The notes: generated by a model from the letters alone, not told the origin. A stretch of DNA of 56,385 bases from Prevotella sp. (GCA_017476785.1 JAFUZD010000098.1:1-56385), one strand, 5' to 3'; shown: positions 34,613 to 43,276, counted from the first letter of the stretch. Made by a program: numbers and translations.

Positions 34613-36277
34613 GCTCACGCGGTTAGAGCCCGATGATGGACCGGTTGGATTCGTCTGAGAGCTACTGCTATACTCGCAAAACCAGTCGCTGCACCACTCC
34701 GATACATTGCCCGTCATATCATACAGCCCTAATTCATTCGGCTGCTTCGTACCCACCTCGTGTGTCTGATTGCCACTGTTGTCCCTATACCAAGCCACTG
34801 CGTCTATTGAAGACGAGCCTGCATACTTGCTGCCGCTGCTCCGGTTGCCACCACGGGCTGCATATTCCCACTCAGCCTCCGTGGGCAGGCGGAAATGACG
34901 ACCCGTCAGACGGTTCAGCTCGCGGATGAAATCCTGACAATCGTTCCAGCCCACCTGTTCCACGGGACGCTTCGCGCCCTTAAAGCTCGACGGATTCGTA
35001 CCCATCACAGCCTGCCACAGCTCCTGTGTCACCTCCGTCTGGCCGATGCGGAACGACGACACCGTCACCTGATGGACGGGCTTCTCATCGCCGTCAGCCT
35101 CACTGTCGTCGGAGCCCATCTGGAACGTACCGCCCTGCACGCCTTTCATTACAAAAGTGACGCCATTGACGGTTATCGTCGAGTCAGGAATTGCAGATGT
35201 GTCAGCATCGCCAATAACAACCGTCATTATCGCTTCACCGTCATTGTGACGAGGCAGCAGTCCAAAAATCAAGTATCCAATAAGTGCCGCTCCAACGACC
35301 ACCAAAGGTATCAGCCAACTGTGCCGTTTCCCCGAGGATGCCGATACTGAAGGCTTTTGCGGTTTTGCAATAATGGTTGCTTCGTCGTCGTCCTCCACGA
35401 CCGAACAGAGGAACTGTCGAACCTCGGCCACGGACTGCGGCCGCCGCTTGCGCTGAGGTGTCATCATCCAGCGAACGATCTGCTGCATCTGCTCGCTGAC
35501 ACCAGACGGGAAGGTAAAGGCTGCGTTAAGCTCGTCCTCATCGAGGACATCCACCATCGGCGGGCGTTGCATCTTCAGCAGATTGTAGAGCGTGGCACCG
35601 AGGGCATAGAGGTCGGTCCACGGGCCGATGCGCTGCAAGTCTTGATTCCTCTGCTCTATGGGCGCATAGTGGTTGGTGTAGGCTACCGGGGCGGTGGTCA
35701 GCCGGCTGTCAGCCTCCAGCTGCTTGCTGGCACCGAAGTCGATGAGCTTTACGGTGCCGTCGGCCTGCTGCATTATGTTGGCTGGTTTGATGTCCAGATG
35801 GTAGATGCCCTGTGCGTGGACTGTCTCAAGCGCATTGAGCACCTGATTCAGTATGCTGCGCACCTCCTGCTCGCCCAGCGGCTGCCCAGTACGCTTGATT
35901 CGTTCCGAGAGCGACTCGCCGTCGATGAAATCCATCACGTAGTATGAAGTACCGTTCTCGTCGAAGAGGTCGTGCACGCGGACGATGTGCTCGTTCCGTA
36001 ACTTGTACAGCCGCTGTGCCTCCTTCTCGAACTTGCGCAGCTGCTGCGTGAACGTGTCGGCGTTCACTTTGGGATTATAAGTGATGACGGTGGTGCCGTC
36101 GTCACCGCGCTCGTTGATGTCGGCCATAAAGAACTCTTTCAATGCCAGCCGGTCGTCGAACTTGATGTTGACTACCACATACGTATTGCCGAATCCGCCT
36201 GAGGCCAGCTGTCGCTCAACGCGGTATTTGCCGCCCTGCAGCAGGGTGCCGACGGGCAGCATCGCATTTGTGTTCAT
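34502..36277 (-). CDS. Ser/Thr protein kinase fused to an FGE/sulfatase-modifying-factor-like domain
   Basis: 591 residues from the ATG at 36275-36277; a TTG ten codons upstream would lie before the predicted transcription start and is rejected. The Hanks-type kinase (about 15-290) has the Gly-rich loop ASGGFGN (25-31), Lys47 in LALKEFF, HLDIKPAN (160-167) in place of HRD, and DFG (180-182). One membrane helix spans about 321-342. The extracytoplasmic FGE-like domain (about 371-591) has GGTFQMGSD, RLPTEAEWEYAARGG and MTGNVSEW, and ends with a RGGS...RVS.R....P..R....GLRLAL pattern. The last 36 codons resemble a retroelement variable repeat. The gene stands alone, with its own -7 element at 36305-36312. 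Confidence 0.9.
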   Translation of the reverse strand: MNTNAMLPVGTLLQGGKYRVERQLASGGFGNTYVVVNIKFDDRLALKEFFMADINERGDDGTTVITYNPKVNADTFTQQLRKFEKEAQRLYKLRNEHIVRVHDLFDENGTSYYVMDFIDGESLSERIKRTGQPLGEQEVRSILNQVLNALETVHAQGIYHLDIKPANIMQQADGTVKLIDFGASKQLEADSRLTTAPVAYTNHYAPIEQRNQDLQRIGPWTDLYALGATLYNLLKMQRPPMVDVLDEDELNAAFTFPSGVSEQMQQIVRWMMTPQRKRRPQSVAEVRQFLCSVVEDDDEATIIAKPQKPSVSASSGKRHSWLIPLVVVGAALIGYLIFGLLPRHNDGEAIMTVVIGDADTSAIPDSTITVNGVTFVMKGVQGGTFQMGSDDSEADGDEKPVHQVTVSSFRIGQTEVTQELWQAVMGTNPSSFKGAKRPVEQVGWNDCQDFIRELNRLTGRHFRLPTEAEWEYAARGGNRSSGSKYAGSSSIDAVAWYRDNSGNQTHEVGTKQPNELGLYDMTGNVSEWCSDWFCEYSSSSQTNPTGPSSGSNRVSRGGSCYFNAQICRVSVRGYWAPDHRGGGNLGLRLAL

Positions 36278-36304
36278 TTTTCTATGCTTTTTGTTTCCAC
36301 GCTG

Positions 36305-36312
36305 CAAATATA
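36305..36312 (-). promoter_or_regulatory. Probable promoter (-7) of the kinase-FGE gene
   Basis: The minus strand reads TATATTTG (TAnnTTTG). It lies between the btuC stop and the kinase start, showing a separate transcription unit. The -33 is not clear. Confidence 0.45.
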
Positions 36313-36369
36313 ATCATTTTATCTGACAATAGCGTATGAATTCGGCTTTTGGAAGGTAAAAAGTAGGGA

Positions 36370-37380
36370 TTAGCGTCTTGCCACAATCACATAGACAATG
36401 ACGGGAGCCCCGATGAGCGGCGTGACGGCATTGAGCGGAATGACACCCCGCTCGCCGGGCAGCGTGCAGAGCAACGTGCAGAGCAGTGCCACGGCTGAGC
36501 CGCAAAGCATCGTGGCCGGCAACAGACGGCGATGGTCGGAGGTGGAAGTGAGCAGGCGGGCAATATGGGGAACGGCCAGACCGATGAATGCCACGGGGCC
36601 GCAGAAAGCGGTAACGACGGCGGTGAGCAGTCCGGTGATGAGCAGCAGCTGCCGGCGCAGCACATTGATACGGATGCCCAGATTCTCAGCATAGGCCTCG
36701 CCCAGCAGCAGGGCATTGAGCGGTTTGATGAGCATCAGTGCAGCAGCCAGTCCGACGAGCGTCACCGAGGCAAAGAGCGGCATCAGCCGCATCGGCACAC
36801 CGCCGAAAGAGCCCATTCCCCAGACGACATACGACTTAACCCCCTCGTCGGTGGCGAAGAAATTGAGCAACGTGACGGCCGACGTGCTGACGTAACCCAC
36901 CATAATGCCTACGATGAGCAGCATCACATTGCTACGGACCACACGGGCAAAGAGCAGGATGACGGCCATCACACTCATTGCCCCGGCAAAGGCGGCAGCC
37001 AGCAGGGCGGCAAAGCCAGACAGCTGCAGGCTGCCAACGGAGAGGCTGCCCCCTAAGGCAAGCATTACCAAGGCCACGCCTAAGCCCGCACCCGACGAGA
37101 TGCCAAACACCGAGGGACCGGCCAACGGATTGCGGAAAGCCGTCTGCAAGAGCAAGCCGCTGACGGCCAGCGCCGCTCCGCCCAACAGTGCCGTGAGGGC
37201 CTGCGGCAGACGCGACGCAAGGACGATGTACTGCCACGACGGCTTGATGCCCTCTGCCTGTCCCAGCAGGATGTGCACCACATCGGTGGCCGGTATCGCT
37301 ATGGAGCCCTCGAACAGGCAGAGCGAGAACAGGACGAGGGTAAGGACGGCGAGGAATATCGGTTTGCTGTACTTCATCAT
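36370..37380 (-). CDS. btuC: Cobalamin/iron-siderophore ABC transporter permease (BtuC/FecCD family)
   Basis: 336 residues, about ten membrane helices, of the FecCD/BtuC family. The GxLLQ-type motif (SGLLLQTAFRNPLAGPSVFGISSGAGLG) and the C-terminal FCGPVAFIGLAVPHIAR, which contacts the ATPase, are intact. It is the last gene of the riboswitch-controlled run, 14 nt after btuF. Context makes vitamin B12 the likely substrate. The partner ATPase (btuD) is not encoded in the operon here. Confidence 0.9.
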   Translation of the reverse strand: MMKYSKPIFLAVLTLVLFSLCLFEGSIAIPATDVVHILLGQAEGIKPSWQYIVLASRLPQALTALLGGAALAVSGLLLQTAFRNPLAGPSVFGISSGAGLGVALVMLALGGSLSVGSLQLSGFAALLAAAFAGAMSVMAVILLFARVVRSNVMLLIVGIMVGYVSTSAVTLLNFFATDEGVKSYVVWGMGSFGGVPMRLMPLFASVTLVGLAAALMLIKPLNALLLGEAYAENLGIRINVLRRQLLLITGLLTAVVTAFCGPVAFIGLAVPHIARLLTSTSDHRRLLPATMLCGSAVALLCTLLCTLPGERGVIPLNAVTPLIGAPVIVYVIVARR

Positions 37381-37394
37381 CAGCCTTCGTTTGC

Positions 37395-38528
37395 TTAGTC
37401 TTCTATTTTCTTATAATAACGCGGCTCGGGCAGATTTCGTATGTCAGGCCGCAGGATTCTGATGAAGTCGGCGAGCAACCAGTCGGGACGGAAAGGCGAC
37501 TGCTCGTAGAATTGCGAGGTGCGCACGTTGCAGCCGTAGACACGCCGATGGCTGAAGGGCTGCAACTGGGCATAGCCTGCGTGCTCGGCGAGCAGCTGTG
37601 CATAGGTGATGGGACGGTCGCTGTCGTAGCGGAAGAGCCACACGTCGGCATCGCCGGCCCGCTCTAATACTGTCTCGAACGACAGGGCAATGCTGCCACT
37701 ACGCTCGTCGTCGGCCCACGCATAGCGGCAACCGGCATCGCGGAGCATCTGTCCGATGGTGCTCTGTCCGCCGGGGACGTACCACACGCTGCCCGCCATC
37801 TTGTCGACCAGAACCGAGGGAGCAGCAGCCTGACTGGCCTTCGCTTGCCGGCAGAGCAACTGGTAGCTGTCTTCTACCACAGCAAACAGGCTGTCAGCCT
37901 GTGCCTGCTCTCCGAAGAGCAACCCGTAGAAGCGCATCCACTCGGCGCGCCCCAATGGCGAAGTCTCCATATACTCGGCACATTCCACCAGCGGGATGCC
38001 GATTTCCTCCAGCCGTCCGTAGCCGCCGCTATTCTCAAAAGGTGACAGGAAAATGGCATCGGGATGCAAGTCGATAATCTTCTCGATGACAGGATTCATT
38101 CCGTCGCCGCAGTCGGTAATCCGTCCGCTGCGCACCCCTTCTTGCACATAGGGCAGCTTGATGTACTTCAGGTCGGCCACGCCGGCAATGCACTCTTCGC
38201 GGTGGAGCATCTGGAGCAATGCACAGTGGACGGTGGTGAAGATGACGGAGCGGCGGAGCGGCGTGCGGATGACCGTCCCCTCGGGCAGGTCGGCCGGCAG
38301 TTCGCGCCCGCTCGGCACCAGCACATAGGTGTGCAGCGTCTGCCCCGGTTTCCACGGATTGGCGATGGTGGCCACCGTATAGTCGCCGCAGTCTACGATG
38401 GACAGCCGCTCAGCATAGCGTAAACGCAGTGTGTCACCACCCTCGCCCGCCAGCCGGCCTGTACGGCCGCTGCACGAAGCAAGAATGGTGACACACGCTG
38501 TGAATAGAAAAAAGGAGAGCCGGCGCAT
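37395..38528 (-). CDS. btuF: Cobalamin ABC transporter substrate-binding lipoprotein (BtuF-like)
   Basis: 377 residues. Lipobox LASC (Cys19). Class III periplasmic binding-protein fold with two lobes joined by a long helix; typical segments are PEGTVIRTPLRRSVIFTTVH, IEKIIDLHPDAIFLSPFEN and a C-terminal SPFRPDWLLADFIRILRP. It delivers its ligand to the BtuC-type permease. The start codon overlaps the btuG stop by one base (TGATG), so translation is coupled. B12 as ligand is inferred from the riboswitch and the BtuB and BtuG neighbours; alone it could also be a haem or siderophore binder. Confidence 0.87.
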   Translation of the reverse strand: MRRLSFFLFTACVTILASCSGRTGRLAGEGGDTLRLRYAERLSIVDCGDYTVATIANPWKPGQTLHTYVLVPSGRELPADLPEGTVIRTPLRRSVIFTTVHCALLQMLHREECIAGVADLKYIKLPYVQEGVRSGRITDCGDGMNPVIEKIIDLHPDAIFLSPFENSGGYGRLEEIGIPLVECAEYMETSPLGRAEWMRFYGLLFGEQAQADSLFAVVEDSYQLLCRQAKASQAAAPSVLVDKMAGSVWYVPGGQSTIGQMLRDAGCRYAWADDERSGSIALSFETVLERAGDADVWLFRYDSDRPITYAQLLAEHAGYAQLQPFSHRRVYGCNVRTSQFYEQSPFRPDWLLADFIRILRPDIRNLPEPRYYKKIED

Positions 38529-39649
38529 CAGTTCAGGAAAACAATCTTGCGCGGACTGACGCCCGTGGAAGTGAATTTGCCTACATAGCTACCGTCGCTC
38601 TTGAAGTGGTAGACACCGCCGTTGGTGCTGAAGTCGGAAGTCAGGATGTAGATGTCGCCGTTGTACTGGTTGACGCTGATGCCATAGACCGACATTGACG
38701 ACAGCTCAGCCGGGGCATCTTTCAGGAACGATTCCGTGTTGAGCGTATGCGTGGCCGTGTTGTACGACGTGAAAGTCGTGGTCGTTTCATACGTTGTCCA
38801 GTCGGTTTCGCCGTAAGCCAGATAGATGACGTCGCCAAAGGCAGTCCACTTGCTGGCAGTGCCAATCTGCACGAATTTGCCATTATCCAGCACGCCCCAC
38901 GGATAGTCGTAGTAGGCACCATATCCCTGTACATAAATTTCACCGTTGACGGCGAGGATGCCATCGGGATTCTGCATCACTTCAATGAAAGAGGCTTGGC
39001 TGAACGACTTGATGTCGATGACGGCCACGCGGTTGTCCTCACCCCAGCCCGAGTTGGTGCAATAGAGTTTGCCGCCGTCTTTCACGATGTACTCGGGATT
39101 GGCTCCCACCTTTACGCTGCCCACCAGCGAGAGGTCTGCCGTGCTGTACTTGGCCACGTAGCCACCATAGCAGGTGACATACAGATAGCCGGCGTCCTCC
39201 ACTGCATAGCGGGGCTGGCCCAACTCGGCACTCACCTCTACGCGCTGCTTCTCCACGCCAAAGCTGTCGAGCTTGGCAATGTAGTTAGAACCGTAGACTA
39301 CGAGGTAGAGGTTGTTGTCCTCGTCAACGACGAGGTCCTGACCGGTATCGCCAGCGGCCTGCTCGTTCTGTGCGGCATAGAAGTCGGACGAATAGAGCTT
39401 GTCATTGGTCCAGTCGAAGTAGCTGATGCCGGCATTGTTGCTGTTGTACGCGCCTTCGTTCAGGATATAGGCACGTGCTTGCGTCATCTCTACCTTACCG
39501 TTGCCTATTGCATCCCACTTAGCCTCGTCCGTAGGCACCACGGGTGCGGGGCTTTCAGGGTCGTCGTCTCCACACGATGCGAAACCCACCGTGACTGCCA
39601 ATGCGCAAAGTGCGCCATAGAATAAACTTCTGATTTTCATTGTCTTCAT
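38528..39649 (-). CDS. btuG: Surface beta-propeller lipoprotein, BtuG-like cobalamin-binding protein
   Basis: 373 residues. Lipobox FASC (Cys26), followed by GDDD, the acidic signal that sends Bacteroidetes lipoproteins to the cell surface. The mature part is a beta-propeller with repeated blades (GQDLVVDEDNNLYLVVYGSNYIAKLD; YAVEDAGYLYVTCYGGYVAKYS; EYIVKDGGKLYCTNSGWG). This matches BtuG of Bacteroides, which captures B12 with extreme affinity and sits on BtuB. It lies 26 nt downstream of btuB and is translationally coupled to btuF. Confidence 0.88.
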   Translation of the reverse strand: MKTMKIRSLFYGALCALAVTVGFASCGDDDPESPAPVVPTDEAKWDAIGNGKVEMTQARAYILNEGAYNSNNAGISYFDWTNDKLYSSDFYAAQNEQAAGDTGQDLVVDEDNNLYLVVYGSNYIAKLDSFGVEKQRVEVSAELGQPRYAVEDAGYLYVTCYGGYVAKYSTADLSLVGSVKVGANPEYIVKDGGKLYCTNSGWGEDNRVAVIDIKSFSQASFIEVMQNPDGILAVNGEIYVQGYGAYYDYPWGVLDNGKFVQIGTASKWTAFGDVIYLAYGETDWTTYETTTTFTSYNTATHTLNTESFLKDAPAELSSMSVYGISVNQYNGDIYILTSDFSTNGGVYHFKSDGSYVGKFTSTGVSPRKIVFLN

Positions 39650-39675
39650 TGTTTTTGATAATGTGAATTAGATAT

Positions 39676-41703
39676 TTATAAGTGTAATGTTCCTGTCAAT
39701 GACCACGAGCGTTCGGGCATCGGGTAATACTTGATAATCTCATAGCGGCGGGCCGTCAGGTTGTAGACAGACGCCCGAATGTCCAATAGGCGGTGCCGAC
39801 CAATGGCAAACTGACGTGAGAGCGTCAGCGTATGTTCGGCATAGCCGTCCAGCTCGTATTCGCTGGTGTTCTGGGTGGAGCTCCATCGGCGGCCTTGTGC
39901 CGTAAGGCTATACCCGATGTTGACGTAGGGATTGCGCAGTGTCAGTGAGGCGCTGCCGCTCTGCTCGGGGGTATAAGGAAGCTGCTTGCCGTATGACGAC
40001 GAGCGTTCCAGCTTGTCGACGGCCCGCTGCCACGTATAAGCTGCCGTGGCAGCAATGCTCATACGGTCGCCCCACAACGGTGCCTCCATCGCTATCGTGG
40101 CATCGATGCCATTGATTTTCACCTTCCCGAAATTGGCCATCCGCCATACATACGTGGTGGGAAAGGCGACGATTTTGTCGGTGACGTCATTATGATAGGC
40201 GTCGAGCGTCAGCGACAGATACTTGATGTGACGGAAGGGACGGCCGCTCCACGTAATGCCGACGTTATATTCAGAAGCTCGCTCCGGTCGCAGTCCGGTG
40301 TTGCCCATTCGCCGGTAGTACAGGTCGTTGAAGGTAGGCAGGCGGAAAGTGTTCTTCAGCATAGCGCGCAGATACAGTGCCTCACTGCCCAACAGCCGAT
40401 ACGAGAAAGCAACAGCTGGCGACCACCGATGCCGGTCAGCCGGCCGATGGTCGGTGTTCACACGCTCGGTAGCATAGGTAGCCACGAGGTCGGCACTGAT
40501 GTCCAGCCGGCTTGTGGGCTTATAGCGAATGGCCAATGCGGTGAGCGAAGTGAGGCGGCGAGGCTGTGCAGGCTGAAGGTCTGAACCCGTGACGACATTG
40601 TTGCGAAGTGTGTTGTATGCAATGTCTTCGGCCAACGAGAGGGTCAGTGCTGCCAGCGGAGTCCACCCGACCGTGCCCGAGGCATAGAACTCGTCTTGGC
40701 GGTCTACGTCGGTCTGCTTGCCTCCTTGGTATTTCACGTCGGTATCTTCATAGCGATTCCACGTATGGGAATACTTCAGACGGGCTTGCATTCGCCACTG
40801 GCTGCTGAATCGCTTGGCATACGAGGCTTGCGCAAAGAAGTCTTCGTCCCACAGGCGTTCACGGCTCCTGTTGTTATACAGGATGACCGACCCCGGCAAG
40901 CCACGCTCGGAATAGAACCAATAGGCCTTCAGCGCCAGTTGGCTGGAGTCGGCAAAGTGGTGGAAGAGGTTGGCCTCGCCCTGCCACGAGTACACATCGC
41001 TGTTGATACGACGCTCGCGCGTCTTATTCTTCCCGTTGACCAACGTAAAGGGATAGATGCCATCGGCACGCATATAGCCGCCATTAACCGCCAGCGATGT
41101 GCGCTGTCCCAGCCGTTGCCAATAGCGCAACGAAGGGGCAATGAGCCCAAACGAGCCCCCACGCAAGCGCAGGAACAGCCGCTGATTCTGCCCATCGGCA
41201 AAGTGAGGACGCTCGGTCTCGATACTCAGCACACCGGCCGACGCATAGTGGCGCGCCGTTTGCAGTTGGTTCTGGGCATCGCCCAGCGAGAGTGACAGCG
41301 TCTGCACATTGTCAAGCGAATAGCGCCCGATGTCTATCTGGCCAGCCTGCGTGTTACTGACAGTGATACCGTCATAGCTGACAGCCGTATGGTGAGCGCC
41401 GAGGTTGCGCACCGAGACCGTCTTCATTCCACCTATTCCTCCATAGTCGCGCACGCTTGCTCCGGCAAAGTGCTTCACGGCATCGGCCAATGTCTGCAAC
41501 CCCAGATGTTCCAGTTCGTCGCGGTCCATCTGTTGGATAGGCTTGCTGGCCAGCACTGAGTTGGCTGGGCGACGGCCACTGACCGTCAGCTCACGGATAT
41601 GCTGCACCTCACCCGCCACAGAGTCTGTGGGGAGCGTTTGCCCGACAGCCATTGCGGTACAGGCAAGCAATAGCGATGTCAATATTGCCTTCATATCCAT
41701 CAT
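39676..41703 (-). CDS. btuB: TonB-dependent outer-membrane cobalamin receptor
   Basis: 675 residues. Signal peptide (cleaved near AVGQ, residue 22). The TonB-box/plug region has ELTVSGRRP, then a plug domain (about 50-160, VRNLGAHHTAVSYDGITVSNTQAG), and then a 22-strand barrel ending in aromatic residues with TGTLHL. It carries cobalamin across the outer membrane with TonB energy. The start is ATG-ATG at 41703; AGGAGG lies at 41718-41723. It is the first gene after the cobalamin riboswitch, which ends about 58 nt upstream of the start. Confidence 0.93.
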   Translation of the reverse strand: MMDMKAILTSLLLACTAMAVGQTLPTDSVAGEVQHIRELTVSGRRPANSVLASKPIQQMDRDELEHLGLQTLADAVKHFAGASVRDYGGIGGMKTVSVRNLGAHHTAVSYDGITVSNTQAGQIDIGRYSLDNVQTLSLSLGDAQNQLQTARHYASAGVLSIETERPHFADGQNQRLFLRLRGGSFGLIAPSLRYWQRLGQRTSLAVNGGYMRADGIYPFTLVNGKNKTRERRINSDVYSWQGEANLFHHFADSSQLALKAYWFYSERGLPGSVILYNNRSRERLWDEDFFAQASYAKRFSSQWRMQARLKYSHTWNRYEDTDVKYQGGKQTDVDRQDEFYASGTVGWTPLAALTLSLAEDIAYNTLRNNVVTGSDLQPAQPRRLTSLTALAIRYKPTSRLDISADLVATYATERVNTDHRPADRHRWSPAVAFSYRLLGSEALYLRAMLKNTFRLPTFNDLYYRRMGNTGLRPERASEYNVGITWSGRPFRHIKYLSLTLDAYHNDVTDKIVAFPTTYVWRMANFGKVKINGIDATIAMEAPLWGDRMSIAATAAYTWQRAVDKLERSSSYGKQLPYTPEQSGSASLTLRNPYVNIGYSLTAQGRRWSSTQNTSEYELDGYAEHTLTLSRQFAIGRHRLLDIRASVYNLTARRYEIIKYYPMPERSWSLTGTLHL

Positions 41704-41760
41704 TGCTTTTGCATAAGCCTCCTATGATGCCTTTCCTCGAAGACACAAGGAGAATAACGA

Positions 41761-41920
41761 CAAAGAGGCAGGTCTTCTGACTTTGTTGCCCGACACAAAC
41801 GTCTTCCCGATAAGCTCAGTGACGCATTGTTTGTGCCGTGTAAGGACAACTTACAGCAGCGGGACTGTTCTGGACTTTCACCAGATTCCCTTTTATCGCC
41901 CGACTGGGGCGAACCTCTAT
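41761..41920 (-). promoter_or_regulatory. Cobalamin riboswitch
   Basis: On the minus strand the full consensus core is present: GGGAATCTGGTGAAAGTCC, then ACAGTCCCGCTGCTGTAA, CACTG, GGGAAGACG and the B12 box GTCAGAAGACCTGCC. P1 closes between AGAGG (41918-41914) and CCTCT (41768-41764). It should reduce btuBGFC expression when adenosylcobalamin or another cobalamin is bound, probably by hiding the AGGAGG near 41718-41723. Confidence 0.95.
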
Positions 41921-41928
41921 TGCGGGTG

Positions 41929-41960
41929 CAAATTTACAAAAGATTTGCAAAACGAGCAAA
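41929..41960 (-). promoter_or_regulatory. Promoter of the btu operon
   Basis: The minus strand has TTTG at 41960-41957, 20 bp, then TAAATTTG at 41936-41929. Transcription would begin near 41922, right at the start of the riboswitch. Confidence 0.75.
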
Positions 41961-41975
41961 AAACCTTTTATCTTT

Positions 41976-43058
41976 TTACGCATCGAGCAGTGTCTGCACG
42001 ATGCGCTCAGCAGTACGGCCATCCCATCTGTCGGGCAGCGAGCTGTGCTTCCACACTCCTTGTCTCATTTGCTCCAATGCTTCAGCCAATCGGCCCGCAT
42101 CTTCGCCAACCAGCACATTGGTCCCCGTCTTGACGGTTTCAATATGCTCGGTATAACTGTTGAGCGTGATGCAGGGGACGTTGTTGAACGTGGCCTCTTC
42201 TGCCACATTGCCCGAATCGGTAATGATGCCACGGGCATTGGCCGTCAGCCAGCCGAATTCAAGATAGGGCAATGAAGGGATGATTTGGACGGAATGACTG
42301 TCGCCCAACAATGCGCCGACGACAGCGGCTGCCTCGGGACGCAACGGAGCTATGACAGGAAGCCCGCAGGCCATAAGGGCATCAATCATTGGTGCCAAAC
42401 GGGAACGGTCGGCCAGCAGTGCCTTACGATTGAGCGTAAAGACGAGGTATTGGCCTGCGCAGATTGTCGTACCGTCTACGATGTCCGGCCGGTGCAGCCG
42501 GCTGTGGTTGTTGCGCAGCGTGTCCATCAGGATGTTGCCCACCATATAGATCTTGTGCATCTCTGCCCCTTCGCGGGTAGCGGTGCTGCTGGAGCCGACA
42601 CCGGCCGTGAACAAGAGGTCGGAAAGGCCGTCAATGACAAGACGGTTGATTTCCTTAGGCATCTGAATGTCGAAAGAGCGCGTGCCAGCCACGAGATGTG
42701 CCAGCCGGATACCTCGCTTCTTGGCCACGATGGCGGCGGCCATCGTAGAGGCAAGGTCGTCGACCACAATGACGGTATCTGTGGGATGCTGGTCAAGATA
42801 GCGTTCGAACTGCGACATCACTTGTCCCGTCAGCTCGTTCAGATTCTCGCAGTCGACACCGAGATACACGTCAGGGCGCGGCATCTGCAAGTCGTCAAAC
42901 AGGCTGGATTCAAGCGTAGGGTCGTCGGCCTTGCCGGCATAGACCAGCTGCTCGCTGATGGCACAGCCAGCATCGCTGGCCTGACGAATGGCCCGAATAA
43001 TGGGGGCTACCTTTATGAAATTGGGGCGTGCACCCGTGAATATACAAATGTGTTGCAT
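41976..43058 (-). CDS. UDP-GlcNAc 2-epimerase-like protein (WecB family) with altered active site
   Basis: 360 residues, GT-B-like fold of the non-hydrolysing UDP-GlcNAc 2-epimerases (FTGARPNFIKVAPIIRAI, then HLVAGTRSFD, NRLVIDGLSDLLF, YLEFGWLTANARGIITDSGNVAEE). Against E. coli WecB (Asp95, Glu117, Glu131, His213), the aligned residues are Asp101, Val123, Lys135 and Asn210. HVEAG becomes HLVAG and GHRRE becomes TLNRK. So three of four acid-base residues seem lost, and classical epimerase activity is doubtful. It is a single-gene unit with a -7 at 43082-43089. Confidence 0.8.
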   Translation of the reverse strand: MQHICIFTGARPNFIKVAPIIRAIRQASDAGCAISEQLVYAGKADDPTLESSLFDDLQMPRPDVYLGVDCENLNELTGQVMSQFERYLDQHPTDTVIVVDDLASTMAAAIVAKKRGIRLAHLVAGTRSFDIQMPKEINRLVIDGLSDLLFTAGVGSSSTATREGAEMHKIYMVGNILMDTLRNNHSRLHRPDIVDGTTICAGQYLVFTLNRKALLADRSRLAPMIDALMACGLPVIAPLRPEAAAVVGALLGDSHSVQIIPSLPYLEFGWLTANARGIITDSGNVAEEATFNNVPCITLNSYTEHIETVKTGTNVLVGEDAGRLAEALEQMRQGVWKHSSLPDRWDGRTAERIVQTLLDA

Positions 43059-43081
43059 AGTCTACTTCAATTTATCGGCGG

Positions 43082-43089
43082 CAAAGATA
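43082..43089 (-). promoter_or_regulatory. Probable promoter (-7) of the WecB-like gene
   Basis: The minus strand reads TATCTTTG, just after the terminator of the candidate small RNA. Confidence 0.45.
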
Positions 43090-43112
43090 CGAAGATTTTC
43101 TTGAATAAAGAA

Positions 43113-43142
43113 ACAAAAAATGGCCAACTTCACAGCCGGCCA
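43113..43142 (-). terminator. Terminator of the candidate small RNA
   Basis: 6-bp GC-rich stem ATGGCC/GGCCAT with a 12-nt loop, then TTTTTTG on the minus strand. Confidence 0.75.
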
Positions 43143-43236
43143 TCCTGTCCTAAACTAAACAAATACCTTTATGAATCTCAATTTGAGAGAGTGTTACTTG
43201 ATTTTTGGTCAATCAATTCAGTCGTTTATCTTTTCG
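43113..43236 (-). ncRNA. Candidate small RNA of about 125 nt
   Basis: A promoter (43243-43274) and a terminator (ATGGCC 43142-43137, GGCCAT 43124-43119, then TTTTTTG) enclose 125 nt without a convincing gene on the minus strand. The gene behind the promoter (43277-43879) ends before it, and the next gene has its own -7 element after the terminator. No known family recognised. Confidence 0.5.
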
Positions 43237-43242
43237 ACGTTG

Positions 43243-43274
43243 CAAAGGTAAGGCTATTCTGCTGAATACACAAT
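43243..43274 (-). promoter_or_regulatory. Orphan promoter upstream of the candidate small RNA
   Basis: The minus strand has ATTG at 43274-43271, 20 bp, then TACCTTTG at 43250-43243. Confidence 0.55.
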
Positions 43275-43276
43275 AC

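Noticed and set aside
34264-34636. Two overlapping plus-strand reading frames in the gap after tRNA-Arg
   Set aside because: They are low-complexity translations of the 22-bp repeats and cross the kinase-FGE terminator and 3' end.
36287-36307. TTG start ten codons before the kinase-FGE start chosen here
   Set aside because: It lies within or upstream of the predicted promoter start region, and the kinase domain does not need these residues.
43171-43251. 26-codon plus-strand frame MNLNLRECYL...
   Set aside because: No ribosome site or promoter; it is antisense to the candidate small RNA.
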